64,000 nt of DNA from Liquidambar formosana (taxonomy: Eukaryota; Streptophyta; Magnoliopsida; Saxifragales; Altingiaceae): positions 44,555,888 to 44,619,887 of the forward strand of contig CM077821.1 in assembly GCA_039720395.1 (NCBI GenBank), read 5' to 3'. The notes below the pieces were generated by a model. The model worked only from the letters and a program-made list of their open reading frames with translations. It did no database searches and was not told where the DNA came from. The position numbers and the translations under genes were made by a program. Of this stretch, positions 1 through 11,640 are shown piece by piece (position 1 is the first letter of the stretch; each line of letters starts with the position of its first letter).

Positions 1-1260
1 CAAGTGGGGTATAGCAGGATACTCTTAATAAGAATCACCTATATGAGTGTAGAAGGGGCCACTTCTATGAGAATTATAAGGCTATATTCTCTAAAGCACT
101 CATAGAAACCAGGAATTGTTCAGGGCCAAAATGAACACAATCATGAGAACCAAACTGTGTTCGGGAAGGAACTATGTGAATTCTATTGTCTTGGTTTGCA
201 CAATCAGCTGAATAGTTCAAGACATCACGTTCACTAATCAGCCAGCAAATCCGATAGTCTTTCACAAGGGAAGGTTCAAAGCCACAAACCACCTATCCTA
301 TGCAGGGACTTTCCATACTTACTCTCTTTCGTGTCAGCATTTTCATTTGCATAGATATCCAACCAATTTCCATTCATGTGGGGGATTGTTAGAGATATTG
401 GCCATTTATTAATGTGGGTCCCATGTATAATTTGAGGTGGGTCCATGTTGGAATTTGTTAATCTCTATGTGGAGATTTAATTCAAATATTTAATTGGCCA
501 AAATCATTAATGGGTGAATGAAAAATTGTTCTCTAAAGTCACCTTTGAATAGTTGGTTGAAGAATGGTAATAAGGCTTGTCCCACATTGAATAACTATGA
601 AATTCTGAGTGAATTCATATACACATACTTTGGACCTATGGTTTGGGCCCAAAGGGCTCCCAAGTTTTGTGAGGAGGGAGGACCTAGCCAATATTGGGTT
701 TGGACCCAAAAACACACGCGCGCGCCCGCCCGCACCGCACCGAACCGAGCCGGGCCGGGTCGGGTCGGGTGGGGTCAAGAAGACAGCATGAACAAAAGAC
801 ATACCTGATCAATGTGCCTTTTGGACTGTTCTGGAGAGTCACTTCTGGGTTGTTTATTTAAACTGCTTTTCGCAGTCAATTAGAGGTTAATCAAGAAATT
901 AATTTCGTACTGTTTAAGAGAGAGAGTAAGGACACAGTGGGTTCGCCAGATGCAGAGATTGCAGTGCTTCTTCTGTGCGTACAGATCATTGTATCCTGGG
1001 AGGCAGACGTCTGTGAGACTCAAAGCACCAAGTAAGGGGCGAAATCTGTCTTAAGGACATAGCGTCAAACGCTAGCCTTGATCAATCCAGTTCTGTTTTA
1101 TTATCTTCTGTATTCTGTAAGTTTGTGAATTTTCAGAATTTATTTTGGTTTCTTTTATATATTCTGTATTCTGTATGTTTGAGTAATTCAGAATAATTCG
1201 AGTATTATATACATACTGTATTAATAGAATTATACATAAGTAAGACAACATTTTCCAACA
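1..1260 (+). mobile_element. Ty1-copia-type LTR retrotransposon, 3' end: internal tail (1-386) and 3' LTR (387-1,260)
   Basis: A purine-rich tract ending in GTGGGGGAT (about 378-386) sits directly before TGTTAGAG at 387, the usual polypurine-tract/LTR junction of plant copia elements. The 874-bp LTR runs from TGTT to CCAACA at 1,260, so it has TG...CA ends with a short inverted repeat. A TATTTAAA-like box lies near 855 and a very GC-rich patch at 717-775. The 5' LTR and the gag-pol body lie left of the window, so the other target-site duplication cannot be checked; the expected copy is CCTTG (1,261-1,265). I see no recognisable coding frame in 1-386. Orientation follows from PPT then LTR, reading plus. 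Confidence 0.72.
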
Positions 1261-1439
1261 CCTTGTGGCACCCACTCCTCGAATAGATCCACCATCAGAT
1301 GCGTTGATGATTCCTTTGGCCACAATTTCAATGGTTGATTTGTGGAGAAGGATCTTCTTTGCCGTCTCCGGTGGATCCGATGGGCGCTTTGGTGCCCTCT
1401 CAGGGCGTGCCCAGATTCGAAGGCTTTAGGGCAACCCAC
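1261..1439 (-). pseudogene. C2H2 zinc-finger gene fragment beside the copia insertion
   Basis: Read on the minus strand from about 1,436, the frame gives C-P-K-A-F-E-S-G-H-A-L-R-G-H-Q-S-A-H. This resembles the second half of a plant C2H2 finger, where SGxALGGHxxxH is the family signature; here the QALGGH-type motif reads HALRGH. A basic stretch follows (HRRRQRR). The frame stays open to 1,261 and is cut there by the copia LTR. There is no start codon and the first zinc-binding Cys is missing, so it is not a complete gene. The fragment lies at the head of the first diverged duplication unit. The similarity is short, so chance is possible. Confidence 0.42.
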
Positions 1440-2260
1440 AGACGCATATTATTTGAATAGATGAGCACAATCGTAGTCGATTGGACGGTGATCTCTGTCA
1501 CAATAGGGAATTGCTGCTTGAATTGAACATGCCTAGCAATACAAAAATGAACAACAAATAAATAAAAAAGTTTAGAAAATAGATGCAAAAAGGAAATAGG
1601 AAGGCATACCACGGTAAACCCTAATCTTTGTTACCAAAAAAATGAGAACATAAAATGGTAGGTCCTAATATAGAATTAGCAAAATAGGAAGCAATTAAAT
1701 TTAGTGTTTTGGAACCAAGGCCGGATGCTCAAATGGAGTATTTGTGGCCTTAGGGGAAAAGGCATCTTTCAACAGAGGCAATAAGTAAACTTTTTTTCCT
1801 CTTATTTAGGGGAGGAAAAAAATGTAACACAATGCTGAAATCCATATCCAAAGGAGAAAACATAATCCAACGATGCATCAAAAGCTAACATAAGAAAGTA
1901 CACCGTAGTTGTCTTTGACCATTCGATCCACTGATTGAAATGGAACAATCAAGTAGTTCCCTGATCTTGAAAATGCCAGCAACCCTATACCAAGGGTTAG
2001 CATCCGGGTGGCGAGAGCAAATCATCTACAATTGTAAGGAAAAGTCTTTCCTACCCCGACCATCAAGAAGGTGCCTTTTATAGGACTAGGCGATACTTTC
2101 GAAGTTCCGGATATTCTTAAATTAATAAATTTGTGAATTGTATAAATTAAAAAAAACAAAGAATTTTGGGACATCTTGTGAACAAGTAAATCAGTTTTAA
2201 TACCATATTATTTATTGCCTACACTGGAGGTATGAACGTAAAAGCACTAGAAAGGAACAA
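1440..2260. repeat. Duplication unit, copy I (non-coding)
   Basis: This stretch shares order and sequence with 4,400-4,980, 6,120-6,390 and 12,260-12,980. Shared landmarks are ATTGGACGGTGATCT (1,479), GAATTGAACATGCCTAGCAA (1,520), the CATCAAGAAGGTGCC block (2,063) and CGATACTTTCGAAGTTCC (2,090). All copies have the same orientation. Frames differ between copies and are full of stops, so I read it as a decayed duplicated segment. It may descend from a gene I cannot name, because the AAGGTGCC...GAAGTTCC block is the best conserved part. Confidence 0.7.
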
Positions 2261-3190
2261 ACATAGATGAGGAGTACTCACAGTTAGCAATAAGTCTCAC
2301 ACCATGATTCACTGAATGATAAATATATATATGAGTACTTGCAAGCCAACAAAGGATAAAGTGTAACGTTCACACACAAGATGGCAAATATTAGGTAAGC
2401 AGTACTTAAAAGCCAACAAAGGATAAAGTGTAACGTAACGTTCGCACACACAAAATGACAGATATTAGGTGAGTAGTACTCATAAGCCAACAAAAGATAC
2501 GGCGTAACGATCATAGTTAGAAACAGGCGTCATGCCATGACACACTTGATGAAAAATATAGATGAGTAATACTCGCAAGCCAACAAAGGAAGAGGAGAAA
2601 CGTTCATACAAAAGATGGCACGCAAATATTTGGTGAGCAGTACTCATAAGCCAACAAAGTATGCAGTGTAACATTCACAGTTAGCAGCAGACGTCACGCC
2701 ATGATACATTGGATGACAAATATATGATGAGCACTACTCGCAAGCCAACAAAGGATAAGGTCTAACGTTCACACAAAAGATACACAAGGTGACAGATATT
2801 AGGGGAGCAGTACTCACAAGCCAACAAAATATACGGTGTAACGTTCAAAGTTAGCAACAGGCGTCATACCATGATACACTGGATACTAGATGAGCAATAC
2901 TCACTAGCCAACAAAAGATAAGGTGTACCGTTCACAAACAAGATGACATATATTAGATAAGTGATACTCACTAGCCAAAAATGCACATGGTGTAACATTC
3001 ATTGTTAATTACAAGCGTCACACCATGACACATTGGATGAAAAATATTAGACGAGTAGTATCGCAAGCCAACAAGGGATAAAGTGTAACGTTCACACACT
3101 AGATAATACATATTAGATGAGTAGTAGTTACAAGCCAACAAGGCATATAGTGTAACGTTCACGGTTAGAAATAGGTGTCATGCAATGCCC
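2260..3190. repeat. Degenerate minisatellite, about 11 copies of a 65-95 bp unit
   Basis: The landmark AGCCAAC/AGCCAAAA recurs near 2,344, 2,411, 2,485, 2,578, 2,649, 2,743, 2,819, 2,906, 2,972, 3,066 and 3,133. Each is followed by a GGTGTAACGTTCAC-like segment and a GATGAGTAGTACTC-like segment. Single or double copies of the same unit occur near 5,158, 6,468, 13,048 and 13,119 inside the other duplication units, so the array is a local expansion of a shared segment. Spacing is irregular and copies are diverged. No coding frame is maintained. Confidence 0.8.
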
Positions 3191-4000
3191 CATAAGTGGG
3201 CAAGACAAGCAATTGCAGTCCAGCAAGAGTGACACACCCAGTAACTGATACATGTGGTCTCCCAACATTTAATCTCAAACTCAACAAAATACATATAGGG
3301 ATAGGATTGGGGAACTCATATAAAACCCGAACTTCTTTTTTGCACTTCAGTTGATTTGTCAAATGATATGTGGGGCTTGACCAGGTTAGCCTTAGCCTTT
3401 TGAAATACCATTGAATCTTATGAATCTAATGGTTTAAGAATGAGGTGCAAAAATGAAATGCAAAAATTGAATCATAGATCCTACTTATATTTATATATAT
3501 ATATATATATTTATTTATTTATTCAAATTATACACTATCAATTAAAGCGTTGTGTTTTTAGTTAAAATTCAAACTCCGCAAATTGACATATCAATTCTTG
3601 TATTATTATATTAAATTCTATTATCTATTAGTGTAAACAAAAAAAAAGGCCGAAAGAAGAACCATCACGTTAAAAGAGAAGAACTTGAAAAATACCAAGT
3701 TGGGATGAAAAAAATCAATAGAGAAAATAATTACTCATATTCAATTTTTTGACTTCATAAAATTTTTGGAATGGGTCGCTTCAGCGATCGGATACAGGAT
3801 TTACCGATTTATAGCATTGCTGAATAAAATCTGGCTACGCATTTCCAAATTTAGACGAGTCATTTTGAATGAATAAGGAAAAATCAAGATTGCGTATGTG
3901 TTCAGAGTTAGCACACTCTTTCTTCTTAACAGAATTCACATTAACCGATGCATAAAAAAAATAAGAAGACAATTCACATTCAAACTTAACACATTCCCCC
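3191..4000. other. Intergenic, AT-rich, no gene seen
   Basis: This stretch contains a short TA dinucleotide tract (about 3,493-3,511) and otherwise unremarkable AT-rich sequence. The first 190 bases still match the end of the duplication unit (CCCCATAAGTGGGCAAGA...GTGGCACACCC is shared with 5,220, 6,520 and 13,150). No supported gene, RNA or element ends were found. Confidence 0.6.
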
Positions 4001-5770
4001 CTCCAAATTCCTCCAAATTAATTCCTCGCTTTTCCCTTCCTTTCTGTAAAGCACATTGACTTGGTATGGCTTCCTTTTCTTCTCTCTTTTCTCTTTCTTC
4101 TAAACACAATTCACATTCAAACACATTTCAAGCAGTTCGAGTTTGATGTCGTCAAGGAATTTTACTGGGCAAGATGACCAAAACATTGTTCACCTCAACT
4201 CAACAAAGCCATGGTGTAGAATTTTGGAATGACTCCTCATTCTCAGTGTTGAGACCACTTGAGCGAGTTCGAGGTCATCATTCCAGGAGTTTGCCCTTCC
4301 ACATCACCAACCTACTCAACATGACTTCCAAGTTTGGCATTGTTGCTTACTCTCATAATCGCTGAATAAGCAACAGTGGGCAGCTCTGTGATCTCCAGAC
4401 CCAAGCGCCTATTTGACGCATGGATGAGCACACTACTCAATTGGACGGTGATCTGTGTCACAACTACAAATTTACTGCTTGAATTGATTTGTACCTAGCA
4501 AAACAAAAAAATAAATAGAAGGTCAGAAAACATGTGGAAAAGGAAACAAAACTAGCCAAGTATTTTAACAAGAAAACAAGAAAATGCAATCGAACATTGC
4601 ATCAGAGGATAAAACATGAAAATATACCTTGTCCATCTTCGTCGATCGAAATGAACAATCAAGCAGCTCCCTGATCCTGAAAATGTCTTAAACCCCATCC
4701 CGTGGGTTAGCTGTCGGAAAACAAGAGTATATCTTCTACAAGCTGTCTGCAAAGAAAAGTTTTTCTTGCCCTGTCCATCAAGAAGGTGCCCTTTATAGCA
4801 CCAGGCGATACTTTCGAAGTTCCAAATATTCTTAGTCTGATAAACATGCAAACTGTACACATTAAAAAGCGAAGATTTTTGGGAGATAATGTAAGCAAGT
4901 AAATCAGTTTTAATACCGTGTGCTATTAATTGTGTGCGCTGGAGATATAAATAGAAAAGCACTAGCCAAGGAAGGATATGGTATAACGTTCATTGATTCA
5001 CAATTAATAATAGGGATTGATGTTATTAATTGTCATTAATTGCCTGCGTTGGAGATTTAAAAATTAAAACACTCAAGAGGAACAATTTATGCTTCGACAC
5101 AGGTGTCGAGCCTTGACACGTTGGATGACAAAAATAAGATAAGCGTGCAACACTCACAAGCCAACGAAGCATAAGGCGTAACGTTCACTGTTAGCATTAA
5201 ACGTTACGCCATGCCTCAAAAATGGACAAGATGAGTAATTGCGGTCATGCTAGAGTGGCACACCTAGTAAACTCTTACCCTCCTAGACCTATAGAACATG
5301 AAGAGTTAAATGGATGTACAATGCCAGATACATCTAGCGCACAAGCATGGCCTCTGTGAACCCTGGCTTCAACCTAGATCACAACTAAAGGAGAATGTGT
5401 ACAGGAATTTGAATTTGCCTGCCTAACATTCTGAGGACCACTTTTTTACACAAGGAAAGACGAGAATGTATTTACCCTACAGCATCTCTTCCAAATCAAA
5501 TGGTAAAACCCCTGACCTTTTCTATTATATAATTAATGTCCTTGCAAATCAAGTCCACCAACCAATCTGATAATGTAAGAGCATAATTCACAATGATTCT
5601 TTTTGAAGCATCAACCAAAGGGCATTGGCAATCCACAAAAGAAACTACATCATTTAGATGTATAGGGTCCTCCAATTCTAATACCATTTGATGTCCATAT
5701 AAAACTATAGGGTGCACACTAGTATAGATTATGCTTTAATCTAAAATAATGAATCAATTAGTTGATATAG
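4000..5770. repeat. Duplication unit, copy II
   Basis: The left part (TGACTTGGTATGGCTTCC at 4,058; TCATTCTCAGTGTTGAGACC at 4,238) matches 11,835 and 11,678. The middle (4,440-4,980) matches copies I, III and IV. The right end, with CCATATAAAACTATAGGGTGCAC at 5,695 followed by TAGATTATGCTTTAATCTAAAAT, matches 7,636, 13,360 and 21,208. A 136-codon minus-strand frame (4,552-4,962) exists only in this copy and is broken in the others, so I do not call it a gene. Confidence 0.75.
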
Positions 5771-7012
5771 TACACGTACTAGCTTTCAGCAACTTGTGCC
5801 TATACAGTTGATAAGCCTGTTCGGCTTTAGTTTAAAATTATGAATCAATAATATTACTCATTGATGTCCATAAACTTGAACCTGAGATTACTAGTCCATG
5901 TTAATTGGATTGGGACCTTGTACCACATTAAATAGGTAGGAGTGTTATGAGTAGCATATAAGTAAAATTTTGCGCCTCCAAAAATTGTCTAAATTTTTAG
6001 AGTGTAACATATTCCAATGAGTGGTCCTGAGACTTTTTCCCCGTGCTCTCCCACCTTGAGTTACATTAATAGACCCAATTTTGGACCGGACGAGCTTATA
6101 TCGACTAGCTAGCCATGTGTCGATCACTGTCCAGACGGCGAGAGTGAATCATCTAAAAGCTGTCAAAGAAAAGTTTTTTCCTGCCCAAACCAGCAAGAAG
6201 GTGCCCTCTACAGCACCGGGCGATACTTTCGAAGTTCTAGATATTTTTAATTTAATAAACATGCAAACTGTACACGTTAAAAAGGAAAATATTTTTGGGA
6301 GAAATTGTGATTAAGTAAATCAATTTTAATACCATGTCATTAATTGCCTGCACGAGAGATATACATATAAACATAAAAGCATTAGGGAGGAACAATTTAT
6401 ACTTCTACACGGGGTGCTGAGCTTTGACACAATAAAAGACAAATATTAGATGAGCAAAGCTCACGAGCCAACGAAACATACAGCATAACATTCCCAGTTA
6501 GCAACAGGTGTCATGCGATGCCCCATAAATGGGAAAAATGAGTAATCACAGTCTTGCAAGAGTGGCACACCCAATAGACTAATACCCTCCTGGACCCATA
6601 GACGAGGCAATTGAAAGCCATGACAACACATTAACACCTAAATGGGTGTACAACGCGAGATACGACCAGCACACAAACATGGACTCTGTGAACCCTGGTT
6701 CCAACCTAAATCACAACAAAAGGAGAAGGTGAATCGGAATTTGGACTCAACTGCCTAACATATTGAGGACCACTATTTTACATGAGGAACAACAAGGTTG
6801 TACTTACACTCAGGTTTCTCTTCAAATGGTACAACCACTGACCTTTCTATTAGATAAAGTCCTTGCATATTAAGTCCACCAACCAATCTGATATTAATGT
6901 AAAGCGTAGTTCAAAATGATTCTTTTTGAAGCATCAACTAAAGGGCAAAAGCAATCCACAAAAGTAACTACATCTAAACCTAAAGGGTCATCCGATTAGA
7001 TTGAATACCATT

Positions 7013-7610
7013 TTTTTGTGTGGACAATCGATAGAATCTATTTTTATTCCTTAACCCTCCTAATATCAACAAATGAGTATCAATGCTTCTCTATAAACTT
7101 AAACCCGAAATCGTTCACTTGTTAAGTGAGAATAATGCCACTAATATTGTTCATTGATCTTTTGAAAAAGATGAATGTGCATTTTTCTCATATTTATTGG
7201 GAAAGAAATTGTGTGGCAGATAAAATTGCAAATCATGCTGTGCGTATTTCTAAAAACACATGGTGATATTCTGCTCCTAGTTTTATTTCTACGGAGTTGG
7301 CCAGAGATATGTCAGGTTTGCCTAATTATAGATTTATTTCTTGATCTAGTTTTTATTTTATTCTTTGTGAGCTAGATTGTGACGGTCTATAAGTCACCAA
7401 GACTAGACTACTTCTATCCATTTCCTTCGTTACTTTTGTATTGCTTTTCATTTTTCTTCTTTTTAATAATATTTGGTGCTATAAGCACATAATTGTAAAC
7501 TCCTAGGTTACCAACCTAGTTGGGATGTTAGGATATTTTATGATGCTTTATGTTCTGTTCTTTTGAAAAAAAAATAAAAATAAATATACCACTAAGCTAT
7601 CATGTCATTG
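7013..7610 (-). mobile_element. tRNA-derived SINE, split by a LINE fragment
   Basis: Read on the minus strand, the body shows a B-box-like GGGTTTAAGTTTATAG and the segment CTCACTTAACAAGTGAACG, ending in a T-rich tail (on plus, ATTTTTTTGTG near 7,015). It is clearly related to 27,438-27,575. The 5' end (TAGCTTAGTGGTA on minus) is separated from the body by the LINE fragment at 7,145-7,588. The comparable duplication units lack all of 7,013-7,610, which confirms that it is an insertion. Confidence 0.55.
7145..7588 (+). mobile_element. 5'-truncated LINE tail (RNase H C-terminus), inserted in the SINE
   Basis: The plus-strand translation around 7,168-7,365 reads like the end of a plant non-LTR RNase H domain: H-I-Y-W-E-R-N-C-V-A-D-K-I-A-N-H, then (one frame later) G-L-P-N-Y-R-F just before the stop. 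The frame changes once, so it is dead. An A-rich tail ends near 7,588. CCACTAA flanks both sides (7,138-7,144 and 7,589-7,595), a likely short target-site duplication. Established knowledge: plant L1-type LINEs end in RNase H and leave 5'-truncated copies. Confidence 0.7.
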
Positions 7611-7783
7611 GCGATTATAATAATAATTGATGTGCATATAAAACTACAGGGTGCACCCCACTATTAGATTATGCTTTAACCTAAAATTATGAATCAAGAA
7701 AGTTGTGTTAGCACATAGGCTTTCAGGAACCCGTGCAACTACAGTCGATAAGCTTGTTCGAATTTTCTTGTGTTCCATGGTTC

Positions 7784-10493
7784 TGTCACGACCCAAATTA
7801 ATTAAGCCGTGATTAATAATAATAAACCAGCTTTTTCTTTAATAAATCCTTTGATAAAACATGGATGACACGTGTTAAAATCTCAATCATTTTTAAAAAA
7901 TTTCGGCATGACCCATCCGTAGATAGGACATACCATCGTGAAAACCTGTTATGAAAATCCATACATAAAAATTTCCCGTCATCCATGGTGGTGGTATCAT
8001 CCCATGCATCGCATTCCACGTATACACAACCATAAGTAATTAAAATTACAACCCGGATTGAATTTACATTTACATTAACCCAATAGAAACCTAATTAATT
8101 ACATATTCCTTCCCGTGAAAATACATTAACAATTAACTTAAAAGAATTCCACTAATAGCATCTTCCGCCCAAGATAGCATAACCAATTCCTGGATTATCT
8201 GAAAAACATTTAAAAAATAATAGGCGTGAGTCCGACGACTCAGTAGATACAATTTGACATAGTAAACTAAAGCAATGATATAAATAAAACCAATTATATC
8301 ATTTAAAGGAAAATATACTAACCAAGTATATTATAAAACCCAAAATAAGTTATAACCCATAACTTAAAATAAATAATGCATAATGCCCAATGCATGTGAC
8401 TCATGTCCAATTTACATTAAATCCATTTATTACCAACCACTCCCGCAGGAGTCTTCGCGCGGAAACGGATGATTTAAACCCACCTCCAAGAGGACAACAC
8501 AAGGGTTCCTACCTGGAACCGGAAAGTAGCCTCTAATTCGGGAACACAAGGGTTCCTACTTGGAATTGGAAAGTACCCCAGGACCAAAGGAATGGAAAAC
8601 ACCGCAAAGTCCCATTGACTGCAAGTAGTCCAATTCCAATGACCCCTTTTTAATGCAATACTTTTACCCAGTATTCATTAAATCCATTTAATGCATGATT
8701 ATGCCAACATGCAATGCGATAAACCATAAAATGATTTTATAACCAAAATCATCTCCAAGGTATGCTATATAAGCCATAATCAAACAACTTCATAATTATA
8801 CCCAAAATTATAATAACCACATAAATTCTCATTATGATTATAACCTTGAAATCATAATCGAAAACCTCGAATAAATAGGGAAAGTAACCGTAAAATCTAT
8901 ACATCTATATTCCATAGGATGTATACAATTAACCAAAATTATTAATAAACAAAATTCCAATTTATGTTGTCAAATACCCAAAGTTCTCCTTCAAGATTTA
9001 TTCCATAAATCATTTATATACATATTCAAAACCCATGAATACCAATTACTATGATAATATATACCATATTATCATGTCAATAGTTTAAACCTATGTAAAT
9101 TGCACCTACCTCAACCAAATGCGTAGAAAAATATAACCTTTGATGTTGTGGGTACGAAGTCCAAACCCTAGGATGCAAATGCAAGCTCCCAATCCAAGCC
9201 CTAGCTCCCAAATGACTTGGTTGATGAAAATAATGGAGGTCCCAACTCCAAATCACCACCAAAGCTCCCCAATATGCATGAATAACCCAAAAATGTAAGA
9301 ATGAGACGATAACCCAAAATAAATTACAAACCCTAACTCCAAAATGTGAGAAATACCTCTAGAATGCAAAAGAGTTGGTGAGGATGACAATCCATACCAA
9401 TACCCACGAAATCCAAGCTAAAATCGCCATGAGTAAGCTCCAAGCTCTACCAAGAGGTTGGAGAATATGGATCCAACCATAATAATGCATTCCTAAGCCT
9501 CAAAGAGAGAGAAAAACCCAAATCCACCACCATACACGCGTAGATTGGGCTAAAATACGCTTGATCCGAGCTTGCCGGCGTCGGATCGAGGTCGCCGTGC
9601 TTTGGCGAGTCGCCGTCGAGCCTCCATCCCCTCTTCTCCTTCTCTCCCTTTCTCTCTCTCTCTCCATGCCCAAAAAGATCAGATTTGGTCTAAAAATCGT
9701 GTGGGATGGGTTTTATAAGGGGTGAGGGGCATTTGCGTCATTTTACGCAAAAAAATTTGCAAAATCCGCGATACACGATCGATCGTGGTCTGAGGGCACG
9801 ATCGATCGTGAAAAACAGAACCAAAATCATGTTTCTGGGACACCTACGATCGATCGTCCCCAAGGCACGATCGATCGTCCCTTGCTGAAATTGCCCAGTA
9901 ACTCAGGCAATTGTGTATAAACCCACACAGTACACATCCTTGCCTTATTTTCATTAAAGTTATCTTCTCCATTTTTTCTTCTTCCTTTTACTTTAAGTTA
10001 TTTAATGAAAATAAGCAAATAACCCCCCATTTGAATCCAAATAAAATATCAAAAAAATCAAATACCCAATATATCAAAATCTAAATTTCAAGTTTTAGTA
10101 CAAAATCCGTCGCCCGACAAATTTTCCTAAAACAAACATGCGTGGAACCCAATCCAAACATGCTAATAAATTCCCATAAAATCACCAATGTCTTATAATA
10201 TTATAAACTCCCATTACCGCCAAAAATTATCCTTCAAAACGAAAATTTACGAAAATCCACTTTTTCCCAACACTTAGCCAAATTTTAGCAACTTAAACCC
10301 TTAAGTTGCAAATAAGGCTAAACGCACCCGAAAGATACTCAATGCACCAAAACAAGCATCAAAATGTATCCAATATCATAATATCATACACATGCATTAC
10401 CCATGCATGTAATCATCTGACAATTCAAGGGATTAACTACGTTAACCATAGATTAAACCCTTAATACCCTATTTAAAAATTACGGGTATTACA
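7784..10493 (-). mobile_element. Solo LTR, 2,710 bp, TG...CA ends with 5-bp target-site duplication GGTTC
   Basis: The element starts TGTCACGACCC at 7,784 and ends CGGGTATTACA at 10,493. GGTTC lies immediately before (7,779-7,783) and after (10,494-10,498). The empty site is visible in copy IV at 13,480-13,520, where the sequence continues without the insert. The minus orientation (TGTAATACCCG start, GGGTCGTGACA end) is inferred from resemblance to large plant Gypsy/Tat LTRs. Inside are four ACGATCGATCGT-type palindromes (9,776-9,880) and a CT-rich tract near 9,640. No gag or pol frame is present and no second LTR is found, so it is a solo LTR left by recombination. Confidence 0.82.
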
Positions 10494-10690
10494 GGTTCAA
10501 CATTCTTTGTTGCAATGCAACTGTAAATCACACAATTCAAAGGTGGGTGACATAGTCCAAACTGAGCAACTATGGCCAAAAATAAATAAATAAATAAATA
10601 AATAAAGGAACAAACGGCAACAGTATAACTTATAGTTTTATGTGATGACACAGAAAATCATTAATAAAATGAAAAATAAAAAATAGGATG
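10494..10690 (-). pseudogene. Relic of a third NAD(P)-binding gene copy
   Basis: Bases 10,517-10,580 (ATTCAAAGGTGGGTGACATAG..., ACTATGGCCA) match the 3' flank of the two intact copies (21,368-21,412 and 13,528-13,575). After an ATAA microsatellite, 10,608-10,632 (GGAACAAACGGCAACAGTATA) matches intron 5 of the intact copies (21,872-21,897 and 14,030-14,050). The last two coding exons that should lie between are absent. It is therefore a deletion-fused remnant of an older tandem copy, with no coding capacity left. Confidence 0.62.
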
Positions 10691-11640
10691 ACATTGAAAA
10701 TCAAAAACCAGCTGAATTTGCAGAAAGAGAGTCATGCTACAGATTTTTTTAGGGAGTATTTTCCTTTATTTATTTATTTATTTATTGGTGTACATCACAC
10801 AGATCAGCATTAAAAGCCTAATTGGTAAACAAACGAAGCCAAAATGATCTTCATTTTTTTTTTTTTTTTGCTCCTTTTTATTCTATCATTTTTTTCTTCA
10901 ATTATTTGAGTTTTTTCTTTCTTTTTTTATTTTCAATTACTATGCATCGTGCAAATCACTACTCGCGATATATTATTTAAAAAATGAAAGTGTGTTATAA
11001 TTAGTATCAACAAAGACATAATGCTACATCTATCAGATGATGTTGGGCTTTTTTCATCCATTAATTTTATTATATATATATTTTTAGCTAACACACATAA
11101 GCAACATGTACATTTCAAGCTATTGGTATGTTCCAAAAGGACAATTGACATTCAAGCTATTCACAATAGTTATTTATTTATTTTTTCAGAAAAGTGAGAA
11201 TATATTCCAAAATAATGAAGAGGATATAAGCCAAACAGCCTACAAAAAAAAGTCAGCCACCCAAAACACACCTCCATAAAGCTGTTTTAGGAGAGCTTAT
11301 TAGAATGTGTTAAAATGAAAGATAAAAAAAGCCCACAGGCCCGCTTATAAAAAAAAGCCCACAGGCCGGCAAGAAATTCCCACAGCCCGGGAAAGCAAAA
11401 CCCCCCCAACCTGGGTAGAAAGAAAACCATCTAGCAAAAAATACAATAATCAATGCCCCAATTAGAGCAAATAGTCCTATTTCTTTCATTATCATTGACT
11501 TTACTAAAGGACAAAGCTGTGAACCGAAGGTCATCCACAATGCTCCCAACAAGCCGAAACACATTCTCATGATCTCTGCTTTATTTATTTATTTATTTTA
11601 CGTTGAACATTGGTAGGGATAAATTACAAAGTTTCAATTG
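10691..11640. other. Intergenic, no gene seen
   Basis: AT-rich sequence with ATTT and poly-T tracts (10,762-10,785; 10,854-10,870). An 86-codon minus frame (11,310-11,570) is low-complexity and matches no family I know. No element ends were recognised. Confidence 0.5.

Larger units (their letters stand above)
6100..7783. repeat. Duplication unit, copy III (left part, before the solo LTR)
   Basis: It begins near 6,120 and carries the CAAGAAGGTGCCCTC and CGATACTTTCGAAGTTC blocks, one minisatellite unit (6,468), the CCCCATAAATGG landmark (6,522) and the GGGTGCACCCCACTA end (7,649). A SINE and a LINE tail interrupt it at about 7,013-7,610, and a solo LTR interrupts it after 7,783. It resumes at 10,494 with the downstream sequence of an NAD(P)-binding gene copy. 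Interruption positions were set by comparison with copies II and IV. Confidence 0.72.

Noticed and set aside
2260..3190. Regularly spaced repeats resembling a CRISPR array
   Set aside because: The repeats are diverged and unevenly spaced, the spacers are also repeated, and the genome is a plant. It is a minisatellite.
4552..4962. 136-codon minus-strand open frame
   Set aside because: It lies in a duplicated segment whose other copies (I, III, IV) are broken in this frame; it has no domain and no conserved reading frame.
7784..10493. A protein-coding gene or Gypsy body inside the 2.7-kb insert
   Set aside because: No long frames, no reverse transcriptase, integrase or gag motifs; the TG...CA ends with a 5-bp duplication explain it as a solo LTR.
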